The notes below the pieces were generated by a model. That model did not search any database. It had not been told where the DNA came from and saw only the letters and a program-made list of their open reading frames with translations. This document shows, one piece after another, positions 25,852-33,308 of a stretch of 48,566 bases of DNA (the first letter of the stretch is position 1; every line of letters starts with the position of its first letter). The DNA is from Clostridium lacusfryxellense (GTDB lineage Bacteria > Bacillota > Clostridia > Clostridiales > Clostridiaceae): contig NZ_JAHLEB010000038.1 in NCBI RefSeq assembly GCF_018861735.1, positions 1 to 48,566 of the forward strand, read 5' to 3'. The position numbers and the translations under genes are program-made.

Positions 25852-26466
25852 TTATACTCCCTTTAGTATAATAAATGTTGATAATCCTATAGCTAGACAT
25901 ATGAAAAACAAATAAGCATAACCTCTTGGCTTTTTGATTTTTATATCAATAATAAACAATAGCGCAACCACAAATATAGTTAATGCATATAGCATATTAA
26001 AAAAGCTGGGTAGAAGGCAAAATGAAAACATCCACATCACAGGAAAAATAAGTGCGGAATAAGTTACCGGAAGTCCTTTATAAAACGCAATTGTTGAATC
26101 AATATTATTCTCAACCTGAACATTGAAATAACCTAGCCTTGTTATACCTGCTAGTGCATAAAAACTGTAAATTACTAAATGATACCAACTATTAAGTCCA
26201 AGACAAAGTGCTAAAATAATAGGTGTTGCAACGAAATTAATCATATCTGCAAGGGAGTCAATTTGAACCCCAAACGCTTCTTGCTGTTTAGTTCTTATCA
26301 ACATTCGGGCATATTTACCATCGAAAAGGTCACATATTCCTGCAAAGATCAAAAACATCATACCAAATCTAATACTATTGTTAAGAGCGTTATAAATTCC
26401 AAGTATGGAAAACACCACCCCCATATACGTCACTATAACCGATTTATTATATTCACCTATAAACAT
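25852..26466 (-). CDS. pssA: CDP-alcohol phosphatidyltransferase, phosphatidylserine-synthase type
   Basis: Membrane enzyme exchanging CMP of a CDP-lipid for serine. The CDP-alcohol signature is present: D46-x2-D49-G50-x2-A53-R54, then G66-x3-D70-x3-D74 (in CDLFDGKYAR and FGVQIDSLAD). The spacing between AR and G is 11 residues instead of 8; from memory this longer spacing also occurs in other clostridial PssA proteins. Six or so hydrophobic helices, 204 residues. The start ATG follows GAAAGGGGTGTAAT. Gene order (dikinase, this gene, psd, UbiA) and zero-gap junctions show co-transcription. The CDP-lipid used could be CDP-diacylglycerol or a product of the CarS-like enzyme at the head of the operon. 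Confidence 0.88.
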   Translation of the reverse strand: MFIGEYNKSVIVTYMGVVFSILGIYNALNNSIRFGMMFLIFAGICDLFDGKYARMLIRTKQQEAFGVQIDSLADMINFVATPIILALCLGLNSWYHLVIYSFYALAGITRLGYFNVQVENNIDSTIAFYKGLPVTYSALIFPVMWMFSFCLLPSFFNMLYALTIFVVALLFIIDIKIKKPRGYAYLFFICLAIGLSTFIILKGV

Positions 26467-26480
26467 ATTACACCCCTTTC

Positions 26481-28991
26481 CTAATCAGATATAAACACTT
26501 CTCCTGTTGCGCCATTTATTGTTATTTTACTGCCATCTTTTATTTTTTTAGTAACATCATAGCAGCTTACAATACAAGGAATTCCATACTCTCTAGCAAC
26601 TATAGCCCCATGACATAAAACACCACCGCACTCAGTAACTATTCCTTTTAAAATTGCAAACTTACTTGTCCACCCTGTATCAGTAAATTTCGTAACCAAT
26701 ATGTCTCCTACCTGTAACTTATGTATTTCTTCAATGTTTTCCACTACTCTAGCTATGCCAGTTACAATTCCGTTATTACATCCAACCCCAACTATTTCCT
26801 TCGTATTACTTCTAATCTTAACATTTTCCTTCTTAAAAACTGCTCCTATTTCGTTTTCACTTTTAAAATTTCTAAACGAAGTATAATAGTTTTTATTTCT
26901 TTTTATGATTTCTCTTAACTTAAATTCATCTTTTTTATTTTCAATAAATTCAAACAAGTCATCAATTTTTAAATACCAAATGTCATCTAAATCCTCTATT
27001 ATTCCTTTTTCTTGATAAACTTTAGCAAGTTTCATTGTGTATATTCTCACCAAAGAATAAAATCTAATTGAAATATCCTTAAGTTCTTCTCTCCACCATA
27101 ACATTTCTCTCATTTTCTCTATCTTATTAAATAATTTTTTATATTTTCCAGGCGACACTTGTTTTTTTATACCTTCAAGCTGTATACAGTAATTATTGTA
27201 TTGCTTCTCTTTGTCCCTGCTTGGACTGAAGCTATCATCTAAAACAATTGTATCCTTTATCATTTTTATAACTTTTCCTACATCTTCAAAATAACAAGGA
27301 TACGTAACATCCAGTTCACTGTCTGAATGATACCCGTATTTTGTAATATGAGTTATTAACTCTGGAACAAAATATTCTTTTCTATTCTCGCAGTAATATC
27401 TTTTTATTTCTTCGATATCAGAATTGTTCCAAAAATCAAAACTTGTCCTATCTTTAGATATTTTTCTGCTAATTTCCCAAATATCATAAAATGGCAATAG
27501 GTGAGATACATTTTTAAGTCCACCGATTAGGTCTAAGTAATTACTGCTTGTAATATATTTAGGCAAACTCCGTTTAAAAAGCGGTTGCTGTATTGTATTT
27601 ATGAATATCTGCCAAAAATATCGACTTTCACCTTCTAGATAATCCGTTTTTATTAATTTATACCATATACTTTCGATATTTTTATTTGTATTTTCATTAT
27701 CACTAAGTGCCATTTCATTATATTCATTATATTTTTTAAATAACTCTTTTGTAAACTTAGATACATTGTTATTTTGCTTTCCTGTTAATTTGCTTTGAGC
27801 AAAAGCCACTTGAATTATTTTAGCTATTGATTTAGGTGAAATTTCAGTAGTTCTACCCTCACCTTTATATGTAATTCTAACTCCTAATTCACTATCAAAT
27901 TCTATTTCTTTGTATCCCGGAATACATGCCATAGCTTCCTTAACAACACTTAAATTCCAATATGGCCTTCCATAAAACATTTCTCCAAGTTTTCTAAGTT
28001 TCCCATCTTTAAATAGCTTAGTTTCCAGCAAAAATCTTTTTAAAATTATCTCCCACACATATTCATAAAGGCTCCACATATATGGTTTGCATACCGTTGC
28101 TGAAACTCCACCGTCCTTAAAATTAGCAGTTGTCCATTGATCAAGCACCTTAGCGTATAAAATCTTTGTAATAGGCCTTGCTTGCAAAATGTATAATTCA
28201 CCCTTTTCATATGAAAATTCAATATCACAAGGATATCCGAAAAATATTTGTATTTTAAGTAGCGTATCCATAAGCTCATTTAGTTGTTCTTTTTTAAGCA
28301 ACTTATTGCTAATGCCAAAATCATATTTTTCATCAAACCAATTGTAAATATAACTTTCAGGGTTTACTTTTCCACTTACAATATTCTCTCCTTGCCCCTC
28401 TGCCATCTCAACAACTATTTCTTTGTCATTTCCGGTAATAGGATTTAATGTAAAGGCTATCCCACTCATTTCTGAATTTACCATCTCCTGAATAATAACT
28501 GCCATTTCAATATTATTTAAGTCTACCTCATTGTCAATTAAGTAAGAAAGGCTAGCCTGCTCATACATTGATTTATAACAAGCAATTATTGCCTTTGTTA
28601 CATCTGATATTCCAGTAACATTTAAAAAAGAATTATATTGACCAGCAAAAGATAAACCTTCCAAATCCTCTTTGGATGCACTACTTCTAATTGCATACTT
28701 CTTGTTTTTATCTAATCTTTTACTTATCTGCGAGAGAACATTTTCTGGTATTAAAAATTTAGAAAACATACTAATTATTTCTAAACTTATTTCATTAATA
28801 TTATCTTTGTTTAATTTTAGCAAACTATCTTCTATACTTTTTCTCTTATCATTATAGTCAACTATATCATTGTAAATCACACTGCTAATAACAAACATAT
28901 TAGGTACATTAAAATCATTTTTCTTCATTTCCATTAAAAATTTAGCTTTATTTCCAACCTGATCTGACAATTCCATATTGATATCAAACAT
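26481..28991 (-). CDS. Rifampin-phosphotransferase-like dikinase (first copy)
   Basis: 836 residues, same three-part plan as the second copy: ATP-grasp domain (KKYAIRSSASKEDLEGLSFA, then VIIQEMVNSEMSGIAFTLNP and LQARPITKI), a middle domain that is clearly diverged from the other copy (contains TANFKDGGVSATVCKPYMWS, a segment I associate with Rph-like and PEP-synthase-like proteins), and the swivelling domain GGVLCHGAIVAREYGIPC with catalytic His794. It should transfer a phosphate from ATP to a hydroxyl substrate through a phosphohistidine. True PEP synthase, making PEP from pyruvate, is the main alternative, but the short N-domain and Rph-like layout argue against it. The start follows AGGAG by 9 bases, and the CarS-like gene ends 12 bases upstream. 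Confidence 0.8.
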   Translation of the reverse strand: MFDINMELSDQVGNKAKFLMEMKKNDFNVPNMFVISSVIYNDIVDYNDKRKSIEDSLLKLNKDNINEISLEIISMFSKFLIPENVLSQISKRLDKNKKYAIRSSASKEDLEGLSFAGQYNSFLNVTGISDVTKAIIACYKSMYEQASLSYLIDNEVDLNNIEMAVIIQEMVNSEMSGIAFTLNPITGNDKEIVVEMAEGQGENIVSGKVNPESYIYNWFDEKYDFGISNKLLKKEQLNELMDTLLKIQIFFGYPCDIEFSYEKGELYILQARPITKILYAKVLDQWTTANFKDGGVSATVCKPYMWSLYEYVWEIILKRFLLETKLFKDGKLRKLGEMFYGRPYWNLSVVKEAMACIPGYKEIEFDSELGVRITYKGEGRTTEISPKSIAKIIQVAFAQSKLTGKQNNNVSKFTKELFKKYNEYNEMALSDNENTNKNIESIWYKLIKTDYLEGESRYFWQIFINTIQQPLFKRSLPKYITSSNYLDLIGGLKNVSHLLPFYDIWEISRKISKDRTSFDFWNNSDIEEIKRYYCENRKEYFVPELITHITKYGYHSDSELDVTYPCYFEDVGKVIKMIKDTIVLDDSFSPSRDKEKQYNNYCIQLEGIKKQVSPGKYKKLFNKIEKMREMLWWREELKDISIRFYSLVRIYTMKLAKVYQEKGIIEDLDDIWYLKIDDLFEFIENKKDEFKLREIIKRNKNYYTSFRNFKSENEIGAVFKKENVKIRSNTKEIVGVGCNNGIVTGIARVVENIEEIHKLQVGDILVTKFTDTGWTSKFAILKGIVTECGGVLCHGAIVAREYGIPCIVSCYDVTKKIKDGSKITINGATGEVFISD

Positions 28992-29003
28992 CCTTCAATT
29001 CTC

Positions 29004-29594
29004 CTAAAACATATTTTTTCTTAATTTCCCAAGGTATAAAAGCATGTTTATTACTATATGAGTCAATGCACCTAAAAGCACATAAGCTAAATAGAACTTA
29101 ATACTCATTTTATAAACTAGACATATTACTAAAACACACCCAAATATTGAGTCTGCTTGATCTAGCAAAACAAAAAATATACTTTTTATGCCTTCACTAG
29201 TCTTTCCTGGAATGATATTTATTCTTCTTTTTAAAAAACTATTTGGAAGTTCAAGTAATGCATACGCTAGTCCTAATAAAAAACCTATAAAGACGTTATA
29301 GCTTAATGAGTTATCATAATTTCTATATAAATAGTTGTGATCATTTAAATATTGTAGATTGGCGCATATTAATCCCCATATTATAGTCGAAACAATTGCA
29401 AATACAATCATTCCTATAAAGCCCTTCCATGTTTTATTATCACCAAAGATTCTCTTGCCATCATAAAAACATTTATTATTGTCCATTGGTCTTGTCCATA
29501 AAGACATATACGGTAATTTAACCCATACCATATTCAAAATTCCTGCAAAAATCACAGGGATTAGGGTTATATACATTGTAAATATTACTATCAT
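29004..29594 (-). CDS. CDP-archaeol synthase (CarS)-like CTP transferase
   Basis: A 196-residue polytopic membrane protein of the CarS/DUF46 type, a branch of the CdsA superfamily. These enzymes use CTP to convert a lipid phosphate to a CDP-lipid. Motifs: KRIFGDNKTWKGF (residues 48-59), ELPNSFLKRRINIIPGK and the metal-binding DQADS (D145, D148) before a final helix. CdsA proper is longer (about 260-270) and ends with a different signature, so this is not the housekeeping enzyme. It is the first gene of the seven-gene operon, which places lipid activation by CTP directly before serine transfer (PssA type) and decarboxylation. The start ATG follows GTGGGGAACAAAAATT. Confidence 0.75.
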   Translation of the reverse strand: MIVIFTMYITLIPVIFAGILNMVWVKLPYMSLWTRPMDNNKCFYDGKRIFGDNKTWKGFIGMIVFAIVSTIIWGLICANLQYLNDHNYLYRNYDNSLSYNVFIGFLLGLAYALLELPNSFLKRRINIIPGKTSEGIKSIFFVLLDQADSIFGCVLVICLVYKMSIKFYLAYVLLGALTHIVINMLLYLGKLRKNMF

Positions 29595-29678
29595 AATTTT
29601 TGTTCCCCACTATCATCATCAAATTTATATGACCTTTAAGCTATTAATATGTTAGCTTTCCAGCCTAATTCTTCACAA

Positions 29679-29687
29679 ATTATACCA
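29679..29687 (-). promoter_or_regulatory. Extended -10 upstream of the CarS-like gene
   Basis: TGGTATAAT on the minus strand, about 80 bases before the CarS-like start codon. The -35 is weak, which is tolerated with a TGn extended -10. The leader contains a small AAGCTA / TAGCTT hairpin (29638-29658). Confidence 0.45.
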
Positions 29688-29774
29688 TATAACGACTAAT
29701 AATAATACAATGCGAGCTTGTATTTGTTATATAATATACTTATAAAGTAACGCGATACTTTTTATTATATCCTA

Positions 29775-29783
29775 TGCTATAAT
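29775..29783 (+). promoter_or_regulatory. Extended -10 upstream of the DUF1002 gene
   Basis: TGCTATAAT on the plus strand, divergent from the operon promoter about 100 bases away. Transcription from here gives a leader of about 200 nt with a short ORF before the DUF1002 gene. Confidence 0.45.
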
Positions 29784-29816
29784 TAATTCATATTTTCCTT
29801 TTTAGGAGGCCTCATA

Positions 29817-29873
29817 TGGATTCAAATTATACTACTATATTTTCATTGATCAATAATTTTAGAAATCAATAAT
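29817..29873 (+). CDS. 18-residue leader ORF
   Basis: MDSNYTTIFSLINNFRNQ, preceded by a perfect AGGAGG seven bases upstream. It sits in the leader of the DUF1002 gene, 115 bases before that start codon. It could be a leader peptide, or the first codons of a gene cut short when foreign sequence arrived: its 3' half overlaps the antisense transporter fragment. Confidence 0.35.
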
Positions 29874-29940
29874 ATTATTCCTACTGCGGCCGCCGAAATG
29901 CCGACCTTGTTGGTGTAAAAATACGTAAAGAAATAGCTTC
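29843..29940 (-). pseudogene. Fragment of a GPH/MFS-type sugar symporter
   Basis: The minus strand encodes SYFFTYFYTNKVGISAAAVG followed by IILLISKIIDQ and a stop. This matches the end of TM1 through TM2 of glycoside-pentoside-hexuronide symporters (pattern FYTDVFGISAAAVGTMFLIARIWD). Nothing else of the about 450-residue protein is present. The GC-rich GCGGCCGCCG inside it contrasts with the AT-rich surroundings, consistent with a transferred scrap. Confidence 0.45.
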
Positions 29941-29988
29941 GTTGGTATAAACGCATTATACCCTCAATATTATAAGGAGGTCTTGTTA

Positions 29989-30861
29989 ATGAATAAGAAA
30001 TTAATCTTAGGTGTAATATTAACAGCCGCAAGTTTGTTTGCAGCACCTATAAACAATGTATATGCTGATTCATATAAGAGCGTTACTATAGGATATGATT
30101 TAACGAATCAACAGAAAGAAGACATGCTAAAGTATTTTGATGTAAATAGGAATAGTGCGAGTGTTGTTGAAGTTACATCTAATGAGGAGAAGAAATATCT
30201 AGGAGATAGCGTATCTAAATCTCAATTAGGTAATAAAGCTATATCATGTTCATATATTGAGCCAACCTCTACTGGTGGTTTAGTAGTGGATACAAATAAT
30301 GTCACTTGGGTAAATGCTAGTATGATAAAGAACGCTCTAATTACAGCAGGAATTGAGAACGCTAATGTTAAGGTTTCTGCACCATTCACTGTATCGGGAA
30401 CTGCAGCTATGACTGGCATACTAAAGGGATTTGAAAATAGTAAAGATGGTAAGAAATTGGATGAAAGCACAAAAAAAACAGCTAATGAAGAGGTGGCAGT
30501 TACAGGCAAACTAGGTGAAAAGATTGGACAAGATAAAGCTGCGGGATTAATCAATGAGGTAAAGAGTGAAGTTATAAAAGATAAACCTAAGGATGATGCC
30601 GGCATAACAAAAATAGTAAATAATGTAACAAATAATTATAATTACAATCTGTCTAAAGATGATGTAAGTAATGTTGTTGGATTAATGACAAATGTAAATA
30701 AATTAAACTTGGATTACAGCAAAGTAAAAGACCAACTTGATGGTGTAGCTAGTACAATGAAAAATACATTAGATAGTGATAAGACTAAAAGTTGGTTCGC
30801 AGGTGTTTGTGATTCTATAGGAAATTTCTTCAGTGGAATATCAAATAGTTTAAAATCATAA
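29989..30861 (+). CDS. Secreted DUF1002 protein
   Basis: 290 residues with a signal peptide (MNKKLILGVILTAASLFA, cleavage probably after VYA). The mature part fits the DUF1002 family known from Bacillus and Clostridium: TIGYDLTNQQKEDMLKYF, WVNASMIKNALITAGIENA and FTVSGTAAMTGILKGFE are characteristic blocks. The C-terminal half has Asn-rich NNVTNNYNYN and ends in a short amphipathic tail. Start ATG at 29989, eight bases after AAGGAGG; the longer TTG start overlaps the SD. The family function is not established; extracytoplasmic location is clear. A hairpin of the dispersed terminator type follows. Confidence 0.75.
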   Translation: MNKKLILGVILTAASLFAAPINNVYADSYKSVTIGYDLTNQQKEDMLKYFDVNRNSASVVEVTSNEEKKYLGDSVSKSQLGNKAISCSYIEPTSTGGLVVDTNNVTWVNASMIKNALITAGIENANVKVSAPFTVSGTAAMTGILKGFENSKDGKKLDESTKKTANEEVAVTGKLGEKIGQDKAAGLINEVKSEVIKDKPKDDAGITKIVNNVTNNYNYNLSKDDVSNVVGLMTNVNKLNLDYSKVKDQLDGVASTMKNTLDSDKTKSWFAGVCDSIGNFFSGISNSLKS

Positions 30862-30887
30862 CTCACATAATTAAATCATAGCATTAG

Positions 30888-30920
30888 AAAACCCACAGCT
30901 AATTAATAGTTGTGGGTTTT
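30888..30920. terminator. Bidirectional terminator, DUF1002 / hydrogenase
   Basis: AAAACCCACAGCTAATT / AATAGTTGTGGGTTTT hairpin between convergent genes; member of the dispersed family. Confidence 0.8.
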
Positions 30921-30952
30921 CTATATAATAAATAATATTTTCTATTCTTGCC

Positions 30953-32461
30953 CTATATTTTTTCATCTAACAAGTAAACTTTATCAGCATATTTAGACTC
31001 ATCTGAAATTTTAAGCTCAGAGTTTTTAACCGCTTGTTTAACCTGCGCACCAGCCATGTTAGGTTTGACAATACACCCAGCTCCAGCCACACATCCACCC
31101 GGACACGCCATTCCTTCAAGGAGATATCCATCATACTTTCCTTTTATGGCATCATTACACATCTCTCTACATTCTCTCAGTCCATTGGCAGCTTTAATCT
31201 TCACTTCTCGCCCTGGATGTTCTTTTGTTATCAAATCAGCTACAGCCTTAGCGACTCCACCTGCAACAGCAAAACCTCTTCCTGAAGCAGTTGCTTCATT
31301 ACTCAAGCTCATATCTGTACCAATTATTTCTACTTCTTTGGCCTCTAGCATTCCAGCTAACTCCTCATATGTAATTACAAAATCAACTTCACTTTTTACA
31401 CTTTTTCTGGAAGCTTCTAATTTTTTCGCGCTACATGGCCCAATAAAAACAATCTTTGCATCTTTATATTGTTCTTTCACAAGCCTTGCTGCAAAAACCA
31501 TTGGAGTCAAAGTCATTGAAATATTTTCAGTATACTGCGGATATAATTTTTTAGCCATAACAGACCATGAAGGACAACATGAAGTACCCATAAATGAAAG
31601 TTTTTCAGGTACATTTTCTATAAAATCTTTTGCCTCCTCAATTGTACAAATATCTGCACCAATCGCAACTTCAACAACATCTTTAAATCCAAGTAAAATC
31701 ATCGATCTTTTAAAATCATTAAATCCAACATTTTTACCAAACTGCCCCACATATGATGGAGCTACAATTGCAATTACTTCTTCCTTTTGATTAATTGCCT
31801 GAATCAGTTGAAATATTTGACTTTTATCAGATATTGCTCCAAAAGGACAATTTACCAAACACATTCCACAGCTAACACATTTATCATAATCTATTGATGC
31901 TCTACCATATTCATCCGAATATATTGCATCCACTCCGCATGCCATGGCACATGGTCGACCATGTTTTATTATTGCTGAATAAGGACACACTTTAGCACAT
32001 AAACCACACTTTATACATTTTTCCTGATCAATAACACTTTTCCCTTTAACTATACTAACTGCATCTTTAGGACAGACTTCTACACAAGGGTGTGCTAGGC
32101 ATCCACGGCACATATTTGTAACTTCATAGCTATTTGTTGGACAAGAATTACAAGCAAATTTTATAATATTTACAAGTGGCGGTTCATAATATTTTGATGG
32201 TTTTGTTGCCCCCTCTAATCCCTCCGTAATTGCTCTTGATTTATCACTTGGTCTTAAATTTAGCCCCATTGCCAACCGGATTCGCTCACTAACTATTGCT
32301 CTTTCAAGAAATGTACTATCTCTATACCTACCCACATCTCCCGGAATGATTTCATATGGAATATTATCTATTTCTTTTAAATTATCTTCAAAGGCCATCT
32401 TACTTACGGCCGTAAAAACTTTGTGTCTAATATCAGTGAGTGTTTTATATTCGTATTTCAT
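30953..32461 (-). CDS. [FeFe] hydrogenase, group-B-like (CpIII type)
   Basis: 502 residues. The N-terminal half carries Cys-rich ferredoxin-like motifs (CRGCLAHPCVEVCP, CIKCGLCAKVCP, CVSCGMCLVNCP) for several [4Fe-4S] clusters. The H-cluster domain has L1 GTSCCPSW, L2 FIGPCSAKK and L3 EGMACPGGCVAGAG, so all H-cluster cysteines and the proton-relay Cys (second Cys of SCCP) are kept. L2 has Gly where group A enzymes such as CpI have Met before PC, and the text around TLTPMVFAARLVK and SARKKLEASR-like residues resembles C. pasteurianum CpIII. It produces or oxidises H2 with ferredoxin. It would need HydF, encoded at 8-9 kb. It stands alone between terminators, start after AAAGGAGTTATT. Confidence 0.85.
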   Translation of the reverse strand: MKYEYKTLTDIRHKVFTAVSKMAFEDNLKEIDNIPYEIIPGDVGRYRDSTFLERAIVSERIRLAMGLNLRPSDKSRAITEGLEGATKPSKYYEPPLVNIIKFACNSCPTNSYEVTNMCRGCLAHPCVEVCPKDAVSIVKGKSVIDQEKCIKCGLCAKVCPYSAIIKHGRPCAMACGVDAIYSDEYGRASIDYDKCVSCGMCLVNCPFGAISDKSQIFQLIQAINQKEEVIAIVAPSYVGQFGKNVGFNDFKRSMILLGFKDVVEVAIGADICTIEEAKDFIENVPEKLSFMGTSCCPSWSVMAKKLYPQYTENISMTLTPMVFAARLVKEQYKDAKIVFIGPCSAKKLEASRKSVKSEVDFVITYEELAGMLEAKEVEIIGTDMSLSNEATASGRGFAVAGGVAKAVADLITKEHPGREVKIKAANGLRECREMCNDAIKGKYDGYLLEGMACPGGCVAGAGCIVKPNMAGAQVKQAVKNSELKISDESKYADKVYLLDEKI

Positions 32462-32596
32462 AATAACTCCTTTTGTGCTTTAATATTTACAAAAACTACA
32501 TATATATATTCTTCGTTAGAATATCATATAGGAACAATTTAGTCAATTTTGTTTGTGTATTATATGAAACAAACGAATAGCTCTCTTACCTTTTTT

Positions 32597-33007
32597 CTAT
32601 ATGACTATTCCATCACAATGGTCTACTTCATGTTGAATAATTTGAGCAATCCATCCTGAGTATTTTCCTCTTCGCTTCTTAAATCCCGAATCAAAATACT
32701 CTACTTCTATCTCTTTAAATCTATTAGTTTTTCTAACACCTATAAGTGAAAGACATCCTTCTTCCGCTATATATTGGCCCAATTTATCCACTATAATAGG
32801 GTTAATCATTGGAACGTTTATATCGCCCATACTGATCACAATAATTCTTTTTTTGACACCAATCATATTAGCTGCCATTCCTACGCAGCCTTCCTTATTT
32901 GCTTTAAGCGTATCAAGCAAATCCTGTATTACCTGAACATCTGCTTTTGTAGCAGGTTCTGATTTTTGATTAAGAAAGAATATGTCTTTCATAATTGATC
33001 TAACCAT
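32597..33007 (-). CDS. Peptide-deformylase-like protein, motif 1 variant
   Basis: Peptide deformylase removes the N-formyl group from nascent proteins using a metal held by Cys and two His. Here motif 2 EGCLS (83-87) and motif 3 QHEVDH (125-130) are intact. Motif 1, normally GxGLAAxQ, reads GMAANMIG (43-50), so the catalytic Gln that stabilises the transition state is Met48. At 136 residues it is short, ending six residues after HEVDH, without the usual C-terminal helix. Start ATG with AAGGAG eight bases before. It may be an accessory, low-activity or differently specific deformylase; the normal def-fmt pair is not in the window. Confidence 0.75.
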   Translation of the reverse strand: MVRSIMKDIFFLNQKSEPATKADVQVIQDLLDTLKANKEGCVGMAANMIGVKKRIIVISMGDINVPMINPIIVDKLGQYIAEEGCLSLIGVRKTNRFKEIEVEYFDSGFKKRRGKYSGWIAQIIQHEVDHCDGIVI

Positions 33008-33308
33008 ATGTTATACTCCTTTAATATTTGTCTTACCTCTTACTTCTTAAAACTAACTGCAAGACCGTTTCCACAAGCCTTAAGTAGGCAAAAATGATGT
33101 ACCTTCGTATAATTTCTGTGTGAGGAAATTATGGCTATTAATATTATTATAATTCTAAATACTTATAATATCAATGTCTTTACTTTCTTAAGATGGAGAG
33201 AGCTTATAAAAAAGCTATATATATTTGTTATAATAAATGATAAGATATAAAAAGTAAAATAATTTGATAATAACGCATACAACTACAAAATGAAAGGATG
33301 ATATATTT
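33008..33308. other. Intergenic region upstream of the LDH-like gene
   Basis: Besides the 75-bp repeat it holds an extended -10, TGTTATAAT (33226-33234), and an SD AAAGGATGA for the LDH-like gene. No Rex-like operator (TTGTTAA-N4-TTAACAA) is recognisable. Confidence 0.4.
33116..33190. repeat. Dispersed 75-bp repeat, copy A
   Basis: Sequence beginning CTGTGTGAGGAAATTAT and ending near TGTCTTTACTTTCTT recurs at 38846-38920 in the same orientation with about nine differences. Both copies lie upstream, relative to the minus strand, of a minus-strand gene. No coding function is evident. Confidence 0.7.

Noticed and set aside
24976-26466. Treating pssA-psd as proof of a special lipid pathway
   Set aside because: Adjacent pss-psd pairs make ordinary phosphatidylethanolamine in many clostridia; only the wider operon justifies the special-pathway idea.
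28046-28279. Short minus-strand frame inside the first dikinase
   Set aside because: Shadow frame within a conserved gene, no SD.
21507-28991. Phosphonate biosynthesis, suggested by PEP-related enzymes
   Set aside because: No PEP mutase or phosphonopyruvate decarboxylase is present; the two proteins have Rph-like layout rather than making PEP for a mutase.
31056-31790. 244-residue plus-strand frame opposite the hydrogenase
   Set aside because: It is the complement of a well-conserved iron-sulfur gene, is low in information (Ser/Pro/Thr-rich) and has no SD.
33200-33300. Rex operator upstream of the LDH-like gene
   Set aside because: TTGTTATAATAAATGATAAG lacks the symmetrical TTGTTAA-TTAACAA arms.
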